Part shown: one piece after another, positions 24,263 to 33,104 of the stretch
How the letters are laid out: every line of letters starts with the position of its first letter
Numbering within the stretch: position 1 is the stretch's first letter
Source of the DNA: Martinezella rhizogenes
GTDB taxonomy: Bacteria; Pseudomonadota; Alphaproteobacteria; Rhizobiales; Rhizobiaceae
NCBI RefSeq assembly: GCF_027460065.1
Contig: NZ_JAPYZZ010000025.1
Location: 1-55,587, forward strand
Direction: 5' to 3'
DNA length: 55,587 bases
Translations under genes and position numbers: made by a program
The notes under the pieces: model-generated
The model's input: only the letters and a program-made list of their open reading frames with translations
The model's database searches: none
What the model was told of the DNA's origin: nothing

Positions 24263-26818
24263 TTACGACATGGTAGCGATATCCCGGAGATGAATGCGCA
24301 AACGGTCCTCCTCGATGGTCGGAATGGATAGTCCAATACATCGGCTGAGCTCTTCGAGCGGCCTATCAAGATAAGGAAATGCTGCTATTGCAATCTGCTT
24401 GGATGTCCACAGCGGGCGAAACTCCCTGATCGCTACCTCGACCCTGTCCCAGGCCTCCTCGTCATCCATTGCCGCGCGCGTGAGAAGTAGGGAGGGGGCG
24501 ACGCTGGAGCCACTCGCGAAATCGAGAATTCGCGTCAGCGAATGTGTTCCCGGACGAAGTGCAACGCTTTCTTGTGGCAAATTGACCACTGCGCTGGTTC
24601 CTTCTGGAACGGTGATGCGCACGTGTAGCTGGCCGTCCCCATACTGCCATGATGCGCTGATGCTTCCGCACGGACTGTCGAATTGTGCTTCGGCTTGATT
24701 GAGACCACTCCAAGTCGGCGGGGTAACGGAAAACGTCTTCCAGCCAACACTTTCGCTGCGTAAACCGGCCAAAGTGCGGTGCATCCAGTCGGCAACCGAA
24801 CCGAAGGCGTAATGATTGAAGCTTGTCATTTCGCCGGGGTTGATCGTCCCATCGGGGAGCATGCTGTCCCAACGCTCCCACATCGTTGTTGCGCCCATCG
24901 TTACCGGATACAGCCATGAGGGACATTGCGTCTGGGTAAGTAGCCGCATTGCTACACGTTCGTTGCCTGTTGCCGTCAGGGCATCGAGAATGACAGGCGT
25001 GCCGAGGAACCCCGTCGCAATCGTAAATCCGGTTTTTCTCACGAGATCAGCGAGGCGTTGACCTGCATGTTGCATCTGTTTTCCATGCAGCAAGCCGTAG
25101 CTGATCGCGATGGCGTATGCGGCCTGCGTCTCAGAAGTGAGACAGCCTTCGCGAGTGACGAAGGTCGCGTGAAACCTGTCAAATATCCTATCAGACAAGT
25201 CACGCAGCCTGCTTTCGTCGGCTGCTCGATCAAGGGCATTCGCACTGTCGGCAACGACCTTCACGGACCTGTAGAAGCAGGCCGTCGCAACAAGGTCCCG
25301 GTCGGTCATCGCGGCTGCAGGATCGTCAGGTGGGGCGGTTGGATCCAGCCAGTCACCGTATTGATGTCCGCCTCGCCAGATGAGATCCGTGCCTGTCGCT
25401 CTTTCGACGCGCTCGAGCCAGCGCAACATCGTATCAAATTGGGATGCGAGTATTTCCTCGCGACCCGAATGCTCGTAAAGCACCCAGGGAACGATTGTCG
25501 CTGCATCGCCCCACCCCGCCGTTGCAACCGACTGACGTCTGTAGATATCCGGGACGATCACCGGTATCGACCCGTCCGGGCATTGCGACAATGTCAAATC
25601 CCGCAACCAGGATTCAAGCAGGTTCATGCAGTCGTAGAGATACACGGCAGTGGGCGCAAACACCTGGATGTCGGCAGTCCAACCGAGACGTTCGTCCCGT
25701 TGGGGGCAGTCCGTCGGTATCCCAACGAAATTTCCCCTGAGACTCCACACGACATTCTCGTGAAGCTTGTTCAGCAAGGAGTTGGAACAAGAAAACCATC
25801 CTGTCCTGTTCATTGCAGATCCAATGACGATGGCTTCAATCCGCGCGATCTCGTCCTCGCGAACACCGTTGATCGACGCATAGCGAAAACCATGAAACGT
25901 AAATTCGGGCGCCAGGATACTGTCGCCGGGGCCGGAGAGATAATAGGTGTCGGTCGCCTTGGCATCTCGTAGTGGGCGCAGCGCCAGACGCCCATTCTCA
26001 AGCGCCTCGGCATGCCGAACGACAACCTTGCGGCCGCATTCGGGTTTCTTGAGCGATAGTTTTACCCAGCCGACGAGGTTCTGTCCGAAATCGAATAAAA
26101 GGGAACCATCATCCTGCAATCCGAGAGCGTTGCCGTGACGCGTCTGGGTGACCGTAATTCCGGGAAAATTTTGACGCTCAAGGATTGTTGTGTCAAACGC
26201 GATCTTTTCGACACCAAGAGCCTGCGGCTCATGCCGAAAATCCAATGAACAGCCATCATAAAGGTCATCCGACTGGATGAACGAACTTGACGCAGTCCAA
26301 CTCTCGTCGCTGGTTACTGTGATAACCTTGCCGCTCTGCAGCGTGATCTTGAGCGACGCCAACAGGCCAAGCCGATCGCCATAAAAATCTCTGCGCGATG
26401 GCCGGCCAAGTTTGCCTCGATACCAACCGTTTCCGAGCAGCACATCAATGGTGTTCCGACCAGTATTGATGTATTTCGAAACGTCGTATTGGCTGTACAT
26501 GAGCCGATATCTATAGTCGGTCCACCCCGGTGCGAGGACGTCATCGCCAACTCGAACACCATTGATTTCGGCCTTGTACAAGCCAAGGGCCGTAATCGAC
26601 AAAATGGCCGAAGTGATTTCTCCATCGACCAGAAATTGCTTCGAAAGACGAGGCGCGCCGGCCGACAGATCCTTGGCTCGGGAAGGCCCTATAAGATCAC
26701 ATCCTGCGAATGGATCATCATTTCCTACTGAAAGGCTCGTCAAATCGGCGGCGTGATTTTCTGTCTCCTGAGCAGCCCGGTCTGACCGGGTAAACGTATC
26801 GGTTCTGGAAAGATTCAT
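24263..26818 (-). CDS. GH78 alpha-L-rhamnosidase
   Basis: 851-residue glycoside hydrolase family 78 enzyme that releases alpha-L-rhamnose from plant glycosides or rhamnogalacturonan pieces by inversion. An N-terminal carbohydrate-binding-like domain (LGLYKAEINGVRVGDDVLAPGWTDY in two parts, 78-101) is followed by a beta domain with LLFDFGQNLVGWV at 240-252. The (alpha/alpha)6 barrel has DCPQRDERLGWTADIQ, with D375 and E376 as likely catalytic region, and MWERWDS further on. The C-terminal beta domain contains SVTPPTW. About 90 residues beyond the usual end form an extra helical tail. No signal peptide was seen, so it acts on imported rhamnosides. It lies 58 nt after the MFS gene. Confidence 0.9.
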   Translation of the reverse strand: MNLSRTDTFTRSDRAAQETENHAADLTSLSVGNDDPFAGCDLIGPSRAKDLSAGAPRLSKQFLVDGEITSAILSITALGLYKAEINGVRVGDDVLAPGWTDYRYRLMYSQYDVSKYINTGRNTIDVLLGNGWYRGKLGRPSRRDFYGDRLGLLASLKITLQSGKVITVTSDESWTASSSFIQSDDLYDGCSLDFRHEPQALGVEKIAFDTTILERQNFPGITVTQTRHGNALGLQDDGSLLFDFGQNLVGWVKLSLKKPECGRKVVVRHAEALENGRLALRPLRDAKATDTYYLSGPGDSILAPEFTFHGFRYASINGVREDEIARIEAIVIGSAMNRTGWFSCSNSLLNKLHENVVWSLRGNFVGIPTDCPQRDERLGWTADIQVFAPTAVYLYDCMNLLESWLRDLTLSQCPDGSIPVIVPDIYRRQSVATAGWGDAATIVPWVLYEHSGREEILASQFDTMLRWLERVERATGTDLIWRGGHQYGDWLDPTAPPDDPAAAMTDRDLVATACFYRSVKVVADSANALDRAADESRLRDLSDRIFDRFHATFVTREGCLTSETQAAYAIAISYGLLHGKQMQHAGQRLADLVRKTGFTIATGFLGTPVILDALTATGNERVAMRLLTQTQCPSWLYPVTMGATTMWERWDSMLPDGTINPGEMTSFNHYAFGSVADWMHRTLAGLRSESVGWKTFSVTPPTWSGLNQAEAQFDSPCGSISASWQYGDGQLHVRITVPEGTSAVVNLPQESVALRPGTHSLTRILDFASGSSVAPSLLLTRAAMDDEEAWDRVEVAIREFRPLWTSKQIAIAAFPYLDRPLEELSRCIGLSIPTIEEDRLRIHLRDIATMS

Positions 26819-26876
26819 GATCGGGCTGCTCTGGTTTTTTGGCGTATGTGCGTTGTGCTAGTTGCAGATTGCGCCG

Positions 26877-28154
26877 CTAAGCGATTTGCTCGGCATGGGT
26901 TTCCGCACTTGCAACCGGCTGACGTGCGGTCGTGCGGATAATGATGTGGCCGACGAAAGCTGAGACTATGGCGAGACCGACAAGCATCCAGAAAAGACCG
27001 GAAGGGCTCCAGGCTATGATGGTCGGCGTGACAAGCGCGAAGCCGGCGAATACGAACCGGGCAATGGCGTAAGTGAAACCTTGCACGGTTGCGCGCGCGT
27101 TGACCGGAAAGGATTCCTGGCTCCAGACCTTGTAGATCGCCTCACCCGCAAACGGGTTACTGAGATTGTAAAGGACCAGGACGACCAGCATGATCCAGAG
27201 TATCTTGCCGCCAGACAAGGCTGCAACCGTCAAACTGACAACCAGCAGGACAGCGCCGAAGTAGAACAGGTGATTTCTCCGCTCGCTGTCCGCCGAGCGG
27301 GCGAACAGCGATGCGCAAGCGAGGCCGACCAAGGTTGCTGCAAACGAGAAGCCCGTTGCAGTTGATTGGGTTGCTTCGCCAACCGTCACAAGGAAATAGG
27401 TCTTGAATTGACCGAATGTGTTGGCGACAAGGCCATAGAAAATGTAGAAACCGGCAGTCAGAAAAATGCCCTTGACGAAGTGCGGCGCTGTTAAAATCGT
27501 CTTCAGCGGGATGGCGATTTCATCTTCATGTACAGTGTTCCTCGCCTTTGTTTCAGCCTCCAGCTGCTGGAACGACTTGCTGAAAAGCCGTACCAGCAAT
27601 GTTGGGAGCGCGACAATGATGAGATGCGCGAACAGTATTTTTACGCCAGTCATCCCAAGGTTCGCGACGAGGAAGCCCAGAAGGGTGCTCACCACGATGC
27701 CTATTGTCCACATGACTTGGGTGAACGCCACAAGCCGGCCTTGGCCATCCTTTGGCGCGCGCTCCGAAATGACCGCGATCGACGTTGGAAGATCGGCGCC
27801 AGCAGCAAGTCCTGTTACTATAACGCCCGCTATGAGAGCGTTCTGGCTCGGAGCGAGAATAATGATAACGACGCCTAGTATATAGAGCGCCAGATCGAGG
27901 TTGAAGATCAACCGACGACCGAAAACGTCGGCAATCCGACCACCAACCAGCGCCCCCACGGCGATGCTTAATGTAAGAGCTGCGCTAATGAAGCCGACCG
28001 CCCACGGATCCATTCCGTAAGCGGTCTTCCAGATCGCGAGACTGATGCCGACTGAAATGATGGCTGACGAATCCAGATATGATGCCATCCCACCGGTAAT
28101 GGCGAGTTTCCAATAGCGTGCATCCAGTGCCGGCGCACGGTCAAAGTCTTTCAT
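26877..28154 (-). CDS. MFS transporter (sugar porter-like)
   Basis: 425-residue inner-membrane transporter with twelve predicted helices. The loop 2-3 motif GGRIADVFGRRLIF is the major-facilitator signature, and PTSIAVISERAPKDGQGRL marks the first half's end. A charged central loop (KARNTVHEDEIAIPL) separates the halves. First gene of a minus-strand operon with the rhamnosidase and LacI genes, it probably imports rhamnose-containing glycosides or rhamnose. The ATG at 28154 has AGGAGG closely upstream (read on the minus strand). Two dyad operators lie 52 and 83 bp upstream. Confidence 0.87.
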   Translation of the reverse strand: MKDFDRAPALDARYWKLAITGGMASYLDSSAIISVGISLAIWKTAYGMDPWAVGFISAALTLSIAVGALVGGRIADVFGRRLIFNLDLALYILGVVIIILAPSQNALIAGVIVTGLAAGADLPTSIAVISERAPKDGQGRLVAFTQVMWTIGIVVSTLLGFLVANLGMTGVKILFAHLIIVALPTLLVRLFSKSFQQLEAETKARNTVHEDEIAIPLKTILTAPHFVKGIFLTAGFYIFYGLVANTFGQFKTYFLVTVGEATQSTATGFSFAATLVGLACASLFARSADSERRNHLFYFGAVLLVVSLTVAALSGGKILWIMLVVLVLYNLSNPFAGEAIYKVWSQESFPVNARATVQGFTYAIARFVFAGFALVTPTIIAWSPSGLFWMLVGLAIVSAFVGHIIIRTTARQPVASAETHAEQIA

Positions 28155-28206
28155 GAGAACCTCCTAGATATTTCCCCCTCCGGGTGGAAATCATACCTAA
28201 ATGAAA

Positions 28207-28253
28207 ATTAGCGCGCGTCAATCAACATTATTTCAATATTATCGCGCGTCAAT
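28207..28253 (-). promoter_or_regulatory. tandem LacI-type operators upstream of the rhamnoside operon
   Basis: Two 16-bp copies at 28207-28222 (ATTAGCGCGCGTCAAT) and 28238-28253 (ATTATCGCGCGTCAAT) differ at one base and are spaced 31 bp start to start, three helical turns. Each is itself a dyad of the form ATT-N2-CGCGCG-N2-AAT, the CG-centred symmetry typical of LacI-family operators. On the minus strand the distal copy contains TTGACG, followed 16 bp later by TAATGT, a plausible promoter. Binding would therefore cover the -35 element and the initial transcribed region. Confidence 0.7.
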
Positions 28254-28515
28254 AATGGAATTTCTGATCTGCTGTGAGCGCGCCGGTTGGAAACGGCGCT
28301 TGAGCTAAATAATGCGACGCAAGTCGTCAGGCCGCCGTCACAGCTTGGCCGATGGACGAGGTTGGCCTCAGTGCTTGGCCGACGCACTGATCACGGCCAT
28401 CTGGCGCAGAGGCAAGCCGGATACGCTGCATCATTCGGACTAGGGGTAAATGGCTGTTGAGTACGCGAAGTTGGAGCACCGCGTGCGATCAGTAAGACTG
28501 TCTGGTGCAGGTAAT

Positions 28516-28549
28516 CGTAAAAAAAAACATATTGAATGTTGAAAAAATT
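28516..28549 (+). promoter_or_regulatory. shared 34-bp operator-like motif, copy A (upstream of NCS1 permease)
   Basis: It begins CGT followed by nine A, then CAT, then ATTGAATGTTGAAAA, ending in AATT. The core AACAT-ATTGA-ATGTT (28526-28540) is a dyad. It matches copy C (44215-44248, opposite strand) at 32 of 34 positions and copy B (31177-31206) more loosely. It lies 152 bp before the permease start, so it probably binds a regulator of this region. The XRE-cupin and GntR proteins encoded in the same region are candidates. Confidence 0.72.
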
Positions 28550-28701
28550 GCACATAAGCTGCCGGTATTGTCTTGCAAGAAAATACATAAGGGGCGCAAG
28601 GCGGCAGCGTAATTAATCGACAAAGATTTCTGAGGCCTGGGAGACGTCTGTCTTTCCGACAGGTGTATCTGCGCGCTTAGCACATACAGGGGAGCAAGTC
28701 A

Positions 28702-30171
28702 GTGAGTGTCAATTCCGACATTGTAAAAGGTCCGGCCATCGCAAGAAATGCTCTTGCGATCGAGCACCGCTCAATCGACTACGTGCCACTTTCTGAAAGG
28801 CATGGACGCCTTTCCGATCAAGCGACAATATGGTTCGCGGGAAGTGCGCAACTATTAAGTCTCGCCACCGGCGCGATCGGCATCACATTGGGTTTGAACC
28901 TTGCATGGACGCTCATCGGCCTGCTGGTGGGGACCGTGCTTGGAACGATTCCTGTGGCCGCCCATGCGAGCCAAGGTCCGCACCTCGGGCTGCCGCAAAT
29001 GGTGCAGACCCGTCCGCAGTTCGGTCGCTATGGTGCAATTTTCATCTGGCTCGTGGCGGTACTGGTTTACTGGGGCTATGTCGTTCTCAACGTGAACCTG
29101 ATGGGAGCGACGGCCGAGCAACTCACCTTGGGGAGCGCGAGCATCACCGGCATTGTGCTCGGCGTGATCTCCATCGTGTTCGCAATCTTTGGCTACCACT
29201 GCCTCCATATCGGCCAACGATACACGACTGCGGTGCTTCTCGCGGTGCTGGCGGTCTTTACATTCGGAATAGTCTTTGGCGTTGGCTTCCCTCCAGAGCA
29301 AGTAGCCCTTACCGAAACATTCCAGTTCACACCGTTCCTGATGGTTGTCTCGGCGTCTCTGGCATACCAGCTTTCCTGGGCGTTTTTCGTGTCGGACTAC
29401 TCCCGCTATATGCCGCCGAACACCAGCCATCGATCCATCATTCTCTATACGGCGTTCGGCGCCGGTGCTGGTGTTTTCTCCATGGAAGCTGTTGGAGCCG
29501 TGGGCGCTGCACTCTTCCCCCAGGATAGCCTTATCATGGCGCTTCAACAGTCTGGAGACGAGATCGTCCACGGCTTCGGCGCTGTTCTCCTCATCGTCGG
29601 CGGTATTGCACTGCTGATCTTTAACGGCATGTGCGTGTATGGTGGAGCACTCACTTTGATTACCGCCATGGATAGCGTCGTTGCGACGTCCCCCACTCGA
29701 AGCCTGCGTGTCAAGACCATCGCGATCATCGGCATTACTGCCACAATCGTGGGCGTGCTGCTGCCCACCGACTTTATCAACACAACGTTCTACACCATCC
29801 TTGCAGTACTGGCCTACCTCATGGCGCCGTGGACGGCCGTCAATCTCGTCGACTACTTCGTGGTTCGCAAAGGCCGTTACTCGGTCTCTGAGATCTTCAA
29901 TCCCAGAGGAATCTACGGCAACTGGAACTGGCGCGGCATCGCGGCCTATACGCTCGCCTTCATTTCCATGATCCCGTTTATGTACTTGTCGTTTTACCAA
30001 GGGCCTGTGGCGATCTATCTAGGCGGCGTCGATTTTGCGTTCTTTGTCGGCATTCCCGTAGGGGCGGTTCTTTACTGGCTGTTCTGCCTGAACCTCGATC
30101 TCAAGCAAGAACTTGCGATCATTGATGCAGCGGACAACGACCTTGATGTCTACGCGAAGCCGGTAGTGTAA
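28702..30171 (+). CDS. NCS1 family nucleobase/allantoin-type permease
   Basis: 489-residue membrane transporter of the nucleobase:cation symporter-1 family (cytosine, purine, allantoin, hydantoin, thiamine uptake). Twelve helices. The N-terminus has ERHGRLSDQATIWFAGSAQLLSLATGAIG (in two parts), the characteristic start of TM1 in this family. FVSDYSRYMPPNTSHRSIILYTAFGAGAG matches the conserved DYSRY segment, and LVDYFVVRKGRYSVSEIF is the C-terminal NLVDYF..R motif. The GTG at 28702 has GGGGAG upstream; a GTG at 28706 is out of frame. It lies convergent with the XRE-cupin regulator and downstream of motif copy A. The exact substrate is unknown. Confidence 0.88.
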   Translation: MSVNSDIVKGPAIARNALAIEHRSIDYVPLSERHGRLSDQATIWFAGSAQLLSLATGAIGITLGLNLAWTLIGLLVGTVLGTIPVAAHASQGPHLGLPQMVQTRPQFGRYGAIFIWLVAVLVYWGYVVLNVNLMGATAEQLTLGSASITGIVLGVISIVFAIFGYHCLHIGQRYTTAVLLAVLAVFTFGIVFGVGFPPEQVALTETFQFTPFLMVVSASLAYQLSWAFFVSDYSRYMPPNTSHRSIILYTAFGAGAGVFSMEAVGAVGAALFPQDSLIMALQQSGDEIVHGFGAVLLIVGGIALLIFNGMCVYGGALTLITAMDSVVATSPTRSLRVKTIAIIGITATIVGVLLPTDFINTTFYTILAVLAYLMAPWTAVNLVDYFVVRKGRYSVSEIFNPRGIYGNWNWRGIAAYTLAFISMIPFMYLSFYQGPVAIYLGGVDFAFFVGIPVGAVLYWLFCLNLDLKQELAIIDAADNDLDVYAKPVV

Positions 30172-30203
30172 CAGCGTTATTGCTGCAGGTTTCCGTAAAG
30201 TCA

Positions 30204-30244
30204 GAATACCGCGCAGACGGCGCCAAGCCGTTTGCGCGGTATTC
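30204..30244. terminator. bidirectional terminator hairpin
   Basis: GAATACCGCGCA (30204-30215) pairs perfectly with TGCGCGGTATTC (30233-30244), and an inner ACGGC/GCCGT stem extends it. It lies in the 99-bp gap between the convergent permease and XRE-cupin genes and is followed by T-rich sequence on the plus strand. It should serve both genes. Confidence 0.75.
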
Positions 30245-30270
30245 TTTCGTTTAGAGCTGGAGAGCGAATG

Positions 30271-30909
30271 TCAGATCATCGGCGGCGTAACGGCGCAGGC
30301 GACGACGGCGACTGTTTTGCCTACGTTCTTAAGGCGATAGGGCTGCGGTCCAAAAATCTGAAAGCCTCCACCGGCTTCGATACGGCGAACGCCTTCTTCC
30401 GTTTCAAGCTCGACGGTACCTTCGAGAATACAGGCGGCAGTCTCGCCGTCGTGCTGGATCGCAACCTTTCCGGTATCGGTTCCCGGGGAATAGTGCTCGA
30501 TAAACATTTGGAGCTTCTTATCGCGACGCTCTCCACCAAGCACACGCATATCGACCTTGCCGCGAGAAACTACCGCTAGATCCTGCGCCTCGTAGATCAT
30601 TACGTTCTGCTTGGAAACGGGGAGTGCGAAGAAGTCGGCGATGGAAATAGGTATGGCGTTCAAAATGCGATGCAGAGAGCCAAGGGACGGCGCGTGCGAA
30701 TCCGCTTCGATCAATGAAACAGTCGAGTTTGTCACCCCCGCGCGCTTGGCCAACTGTCTTTGCGAAAGGCCTGCCTGCTCGCGGACGGCTTTGAGTCTGG
30801 CGCCTACCGCTAGATCGCTAGCGTCGTTTTTCGTGCGTGGCTTGGCCAGAATCGTCTCGTCGTCGCCGAATTGCTCGTTGTCCTCGGATACCTTCACATC
30901 TTTCTCCAT
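30271..30909 (-). CDS. XRE-cupin transcriptional regulator (PuuR-like)
   Basis: 212-residue regulator. A Cro/C1-type helix-turn-helix at about 33-90 (VGARLKAVREQAGLSQRQLAKRAGVTNSTVSLIEA in two halves) is followed by a C-terminal cupin_2 barrel at about 130-210 (QHDGETAACILEGTVELE; GGGFQIFGPQPYRLKN). This architecture is typical of PuuR and of repressors of amine or amino-acid catabolism. The hydrophilic N-terminal tail of about 30 residues is variable. It is flanked by the NCS1 permease and an amino-acid ABC operon and is a prime candidate for binding the AACAT-N5-ATGTT motif copies. Effector unknown. Confidence 0.87.
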   Translation of the reverse strand: MEKDVKVSEDNEQFGDDETILAKPRTKNDASDLAVGARLKAVREQAGLSQRQLAKRAGVTNSTVSLIEADSHAPSLGSLHRILNAIPISIADFFALPVSKQNVMIYEAQDLAVVSRGKVDMRVLGGERRDKKLQMFIEHYSPGTDTGKVAIQHDGETAACILEGTVELETEEGVRRIEAGGGFQIFGPQPYRLKNVGKTVAVVACAVTPPMI

Positions 30910-31522
30910 ATTAACCGATCCCGCAAAACTACATAAGGCGAACTAACCGAACAATAGCAGTGTGTTTAAAAAAATGAACGGGCATCCCGCAGCGTAGCCA
31001 TTGCACCTCGCGATTTGGAATGTACAGACCCGTAAGGCTCCATAGCGCGCCGTATTCCGGGCCAGCAAAATGCAGTCTCACGCATTCTAATGCGAAAGAG
31101 TCTTGTCGGCTGCAACCCCAACTTGGACCTGTATTGGCGATGGATGAGAATATGCTTCGAAGCCATCAAAGTGTTGAAAAAAACATATTGCGTGTATCGA
31201 AATATTCAACTACGTTTTGGGCAAGATAAAAGAATACGGGAACATCAAATGAGTGCTTTCGGGTGCAGATCACTCTGTCGGCGGATTGCCTTCCTTGTTT
31301 ATTGCTCCTCGTCATAACGTGACGACAGCTTGAACCGTCGAAAATGACCGACAGCCGGTGAGCTTTTTAGACCCTAGCATTTTCCAATGCTCTGCGCCTC
31401 CCGGCGAAGGCCCGATAGTTCTCAGACCGAGAACTGGTCGCAGAGAGGTGTATTCGTCGACCGCCGATCGGAGGTCGCAAACATCAGTTGAACCCACTGT
31501 GTTTCTGAAAGGAACCGTTTCG
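30910..31522. other. divergent control region, XRE-cupin gene / amino-acid ABC operon
   Basis: This 613-bp gap contains motif copy B (31177-31206) and AT-rich sequence after it, consistent with the ABC operon promoter. A run of seven A near 30968 lies close to the XRE-cupin start. No small gene with a convincing product was found. In-frame sequence upstream of the binding-protein ATG at 31523 does not look coding. Confidence 0.45.
31177..31206 (+). promoter_or_regulatory. shared operator-like motif, copy B (upstream of amino-acid ABC operon)
   Basis: Seven A followed by CATATTG, then CGTGTATCG and AAATATT. It shares the A-tract, CATATTG and TGT positions with copy A but is less conserved in the right half. 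An outer inverted repeat GTTGAA (31173-31178) / TTCAAC (31205-31210) frames it. It lies 316 bp before the binding-protein start. Confidence 0.5.
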
Positions 31523-32377
31523 ATGAAAATGAGAAGAAGCGACTTCGTAAAACTGATGACTGCAGCAGCGATCAGTACGGCCTTACCCGGTGTAGCGTTC
31601 TCCGAGTCCCCTAAAAAATACGTGTTTGTCACAGGCGGGGATTTCGCCCCCTACGACATGACGAACCCGGACGGCACGTTCTATGGCTTCGAGATCGACC
31701 TTCTCAAGGAACTGGCGAAACGCGGCAAGTTCGACTACGAGCTGCGTCAGATGGCTTGGGACGGCATGATGCAGAGCCTCATGGACGGCAAATTCGACGC
31801 CATCATCTATAGCGTCACGATAACGGATGAACGTCTCAAGGTCGTGGACTTCTCGCTTCCCTATACCTCGGAAGCGTCGTCATTTGTGGTGGAAAAGGAC
31901 GGAGGCGTTTCCATTCCGACGAGCGACGCCAAGGTCGACATCGGCGAAGCGGACGGTAAGGCTTTCCTTGAATCGAAGGTCGTTCCGGCGTTTAAAGGTA
32001 AAGCCGTTGGAGCGGAGGCAGGAAGTACTCAGTTGAACTTCGTAAAACAGTTCCTGGAGCCGAACGGTGTGGAGATCCGTCAATACGTCGGTCTTCCCCA
32101 GGCATACCAGGATTTGGCTAGCGGTCGTTTGGCCGCCGTCGTGGCCGCCGAAACGAGCCTCGCGGACTTCGTCGACAAGAACAAAGATACCGCCGAAGTA
32201 GCTGGTCCCGGATACGTGGGCGGCACCCTGGGTTTTGGCCCCGGTATCGTTGTCCGCAAAGGAGACGCGGCGTTGCTCGGCCCGATTAACGAAGGGCTGA
32301 AGCAGATGACTGCAGATGGCAGCCTCGCCGAGCTCACAAAGAAGTGGTTCGGTCGCGATCTGTCTCCCAAGCGTTGA
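31523..32377 (+). CDS. amino-acid ABC transporter substrate-binding protein
   Basis: 284-residue periplasmic binding protein of family 3 (polar amino acids, opines). Signal peptide MKMRRSDFVKLMTAAAIS followed by a Pro/Ala-rich end (ALPGVAFSES). The mature domain shows VTGGDFAPYDMTNPDGTFYGFEIDLL (in parts), MAWDGMMQSLMDGKFDAIIYSVTITDERLKVVDFSLPY and TKKWFGRDLS at the end, all typical. The ATG at 31523 has AAAGGA upstream. First gene of a four-gene importer operon with two permeases and an ATPase, the arrangement seen in opine (Occ/Noc) and histidine-type systems. Confidence 0.9.
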   Translation: MKMRRSDFVKLMTAAAISTALPGVAFSESPKKYVFVTGGDFAPYDMTNPDGTFYGFEIDLLKELAKRGKFDYELRQMAWDGMMQSLMDGKFDAIIYSVTITDERLKVVDFSLPYTSEASSFVVEKDGGVSIPTSDAKVDIGEADGKAFLESKVVPAFKGKAVGAEAGSTQLNFVKQFLEPNGVEIRQYVGLPQAYQDLASGRLAAVVAAETSLADFVDKNKDTAEVAGPGYVGGTLGFGPGIVVRKGDAALLGPINEGLKQMTADGSLAELTKKWFGRDLSPKR

Positions 32378-32384
32378 GTTCGCC

Positions 32385-33104
32385 ATGATTGAGAAGCTGT
32401 CCCTTGTGGGCTTTGGAGCTGGAGGATGGGGCTCGCTCCTCCTTCAGGCCGGGCTAATGACCCTTACGGTCTCGATGGTCGCGTTCTTTGTCGGTCTGTT
32501 TGTCGGTACACTTGTCGCCTGGGCAAGAATTTCCGGTTCCGGACTGATCAGGGTATTCGCCTCTGCTTATGTGAGTGTTTTTCGCGGCGTCCCCGACATC
32601 CTGGTGATCTACCTCTTCTTCTTCGGCGGGCGGCAATTCGTAGCCGCGATTGGAACGGCGATCGGAATGCAGGGACCGTTCGAGGTGAATGGGTTCGTGG
32701 CCGGCGCGTTAGCGGTGGGCCTGATTTCTGCGGCCAGTCAGTCGGAAGTCTTGCGCGGCGCCTATCAGGCCGTTCCGAAGGGAACCATCGAAGCCGGCTC
32801 TGTCGTTGGGATGACACGATTGACGTTGTTTCGAAGGGTGATCATGCCTCAGGCTCTCGTCACGGCAATTCCCGGCCTGGGCAATCAATGGCAGGGTGTC
32901 GTCAAGGACTCAGCGGTAGTCTCCGTTACGGGTCTGGTGGAAATCATGCGCCAGGTGGCCGTCGCCTCCGGCTCCACGCGCGAGTACCTGCTTTTCGCAG
33001 TAGCCGGCGCCGTGCTCTATCTTGTCATCACCACACTGTCGGATCAGATCACGCGGGTCGCGGAGCGGTCGGTCAGACACGGTGAAAAAAGGAGGGTGAC
33101 GTAA
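32385..33104 (+). CDS. amino-acid ABC transporter permease (HisQ/OccQ type)
   Basis: 239-residue inner-membrane subunit with about five helices. FRGVPDILVIYLFFFGG is the family's entry to TM3. The coupling loop is GAYQAVPKGTIEAGSVVGMTRLTLFRRVIMPQ (split: EVLRGAYQAVPKGTIEAG, then VGMTRLTLFRRVIMPQA). It starts 8 bases after the binding-protein stop and overlaps the next permease by one base (TAATG). Confidence 0.9.
   Translation: MIEKLSLVGFGAGGWGSLLLQAGLMTLTVSMVAFFVGLFVGTLVAWARISGSGLIRVFASAYVSVFRGVPDILVIYLFFFGGRQFVAAIGTAIGMQGPFEVNGFVAGALAVGLISAASQSEVLRGAYQAVPKGTIEAGSVVGMTRLTLFRRVIMPQALVTAIPGLGNQWQGVVKDSAVVSVTGLVEIMRQVAVASGSTREYLLFAVAGAVLYLVITTLSDQITRVAERSVRHGEKRRVT

Larger units (their letters stand above)
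28155..28701. other. 547-bp divergent intergenic region
   Basis: This gap separates the minus-strand rhamnoside operon from the plus-strand NCS1 permease. Its left part carries the two LacI-type dyads; its right part carries the A-tract motif at 28516-28549 shared with other operons. The middle (about 28260-28510) shows no gene or structure that I can support. Confidence 0.5.

Noticed and set aside
28548..28562. Sigma-54 promoter next to motif copy A (TTGCAC-N5-CTGC)
   Set aside because: Both key boxes deviate, copies B and C lack the pattern, and no sigma-54 activator gene is in the window.
28855..30000. 381-codon minus-strand open frame
   Set aside because: It is antisense to the NCS1 permease; charged low-complexity composition marks it as a shadow.
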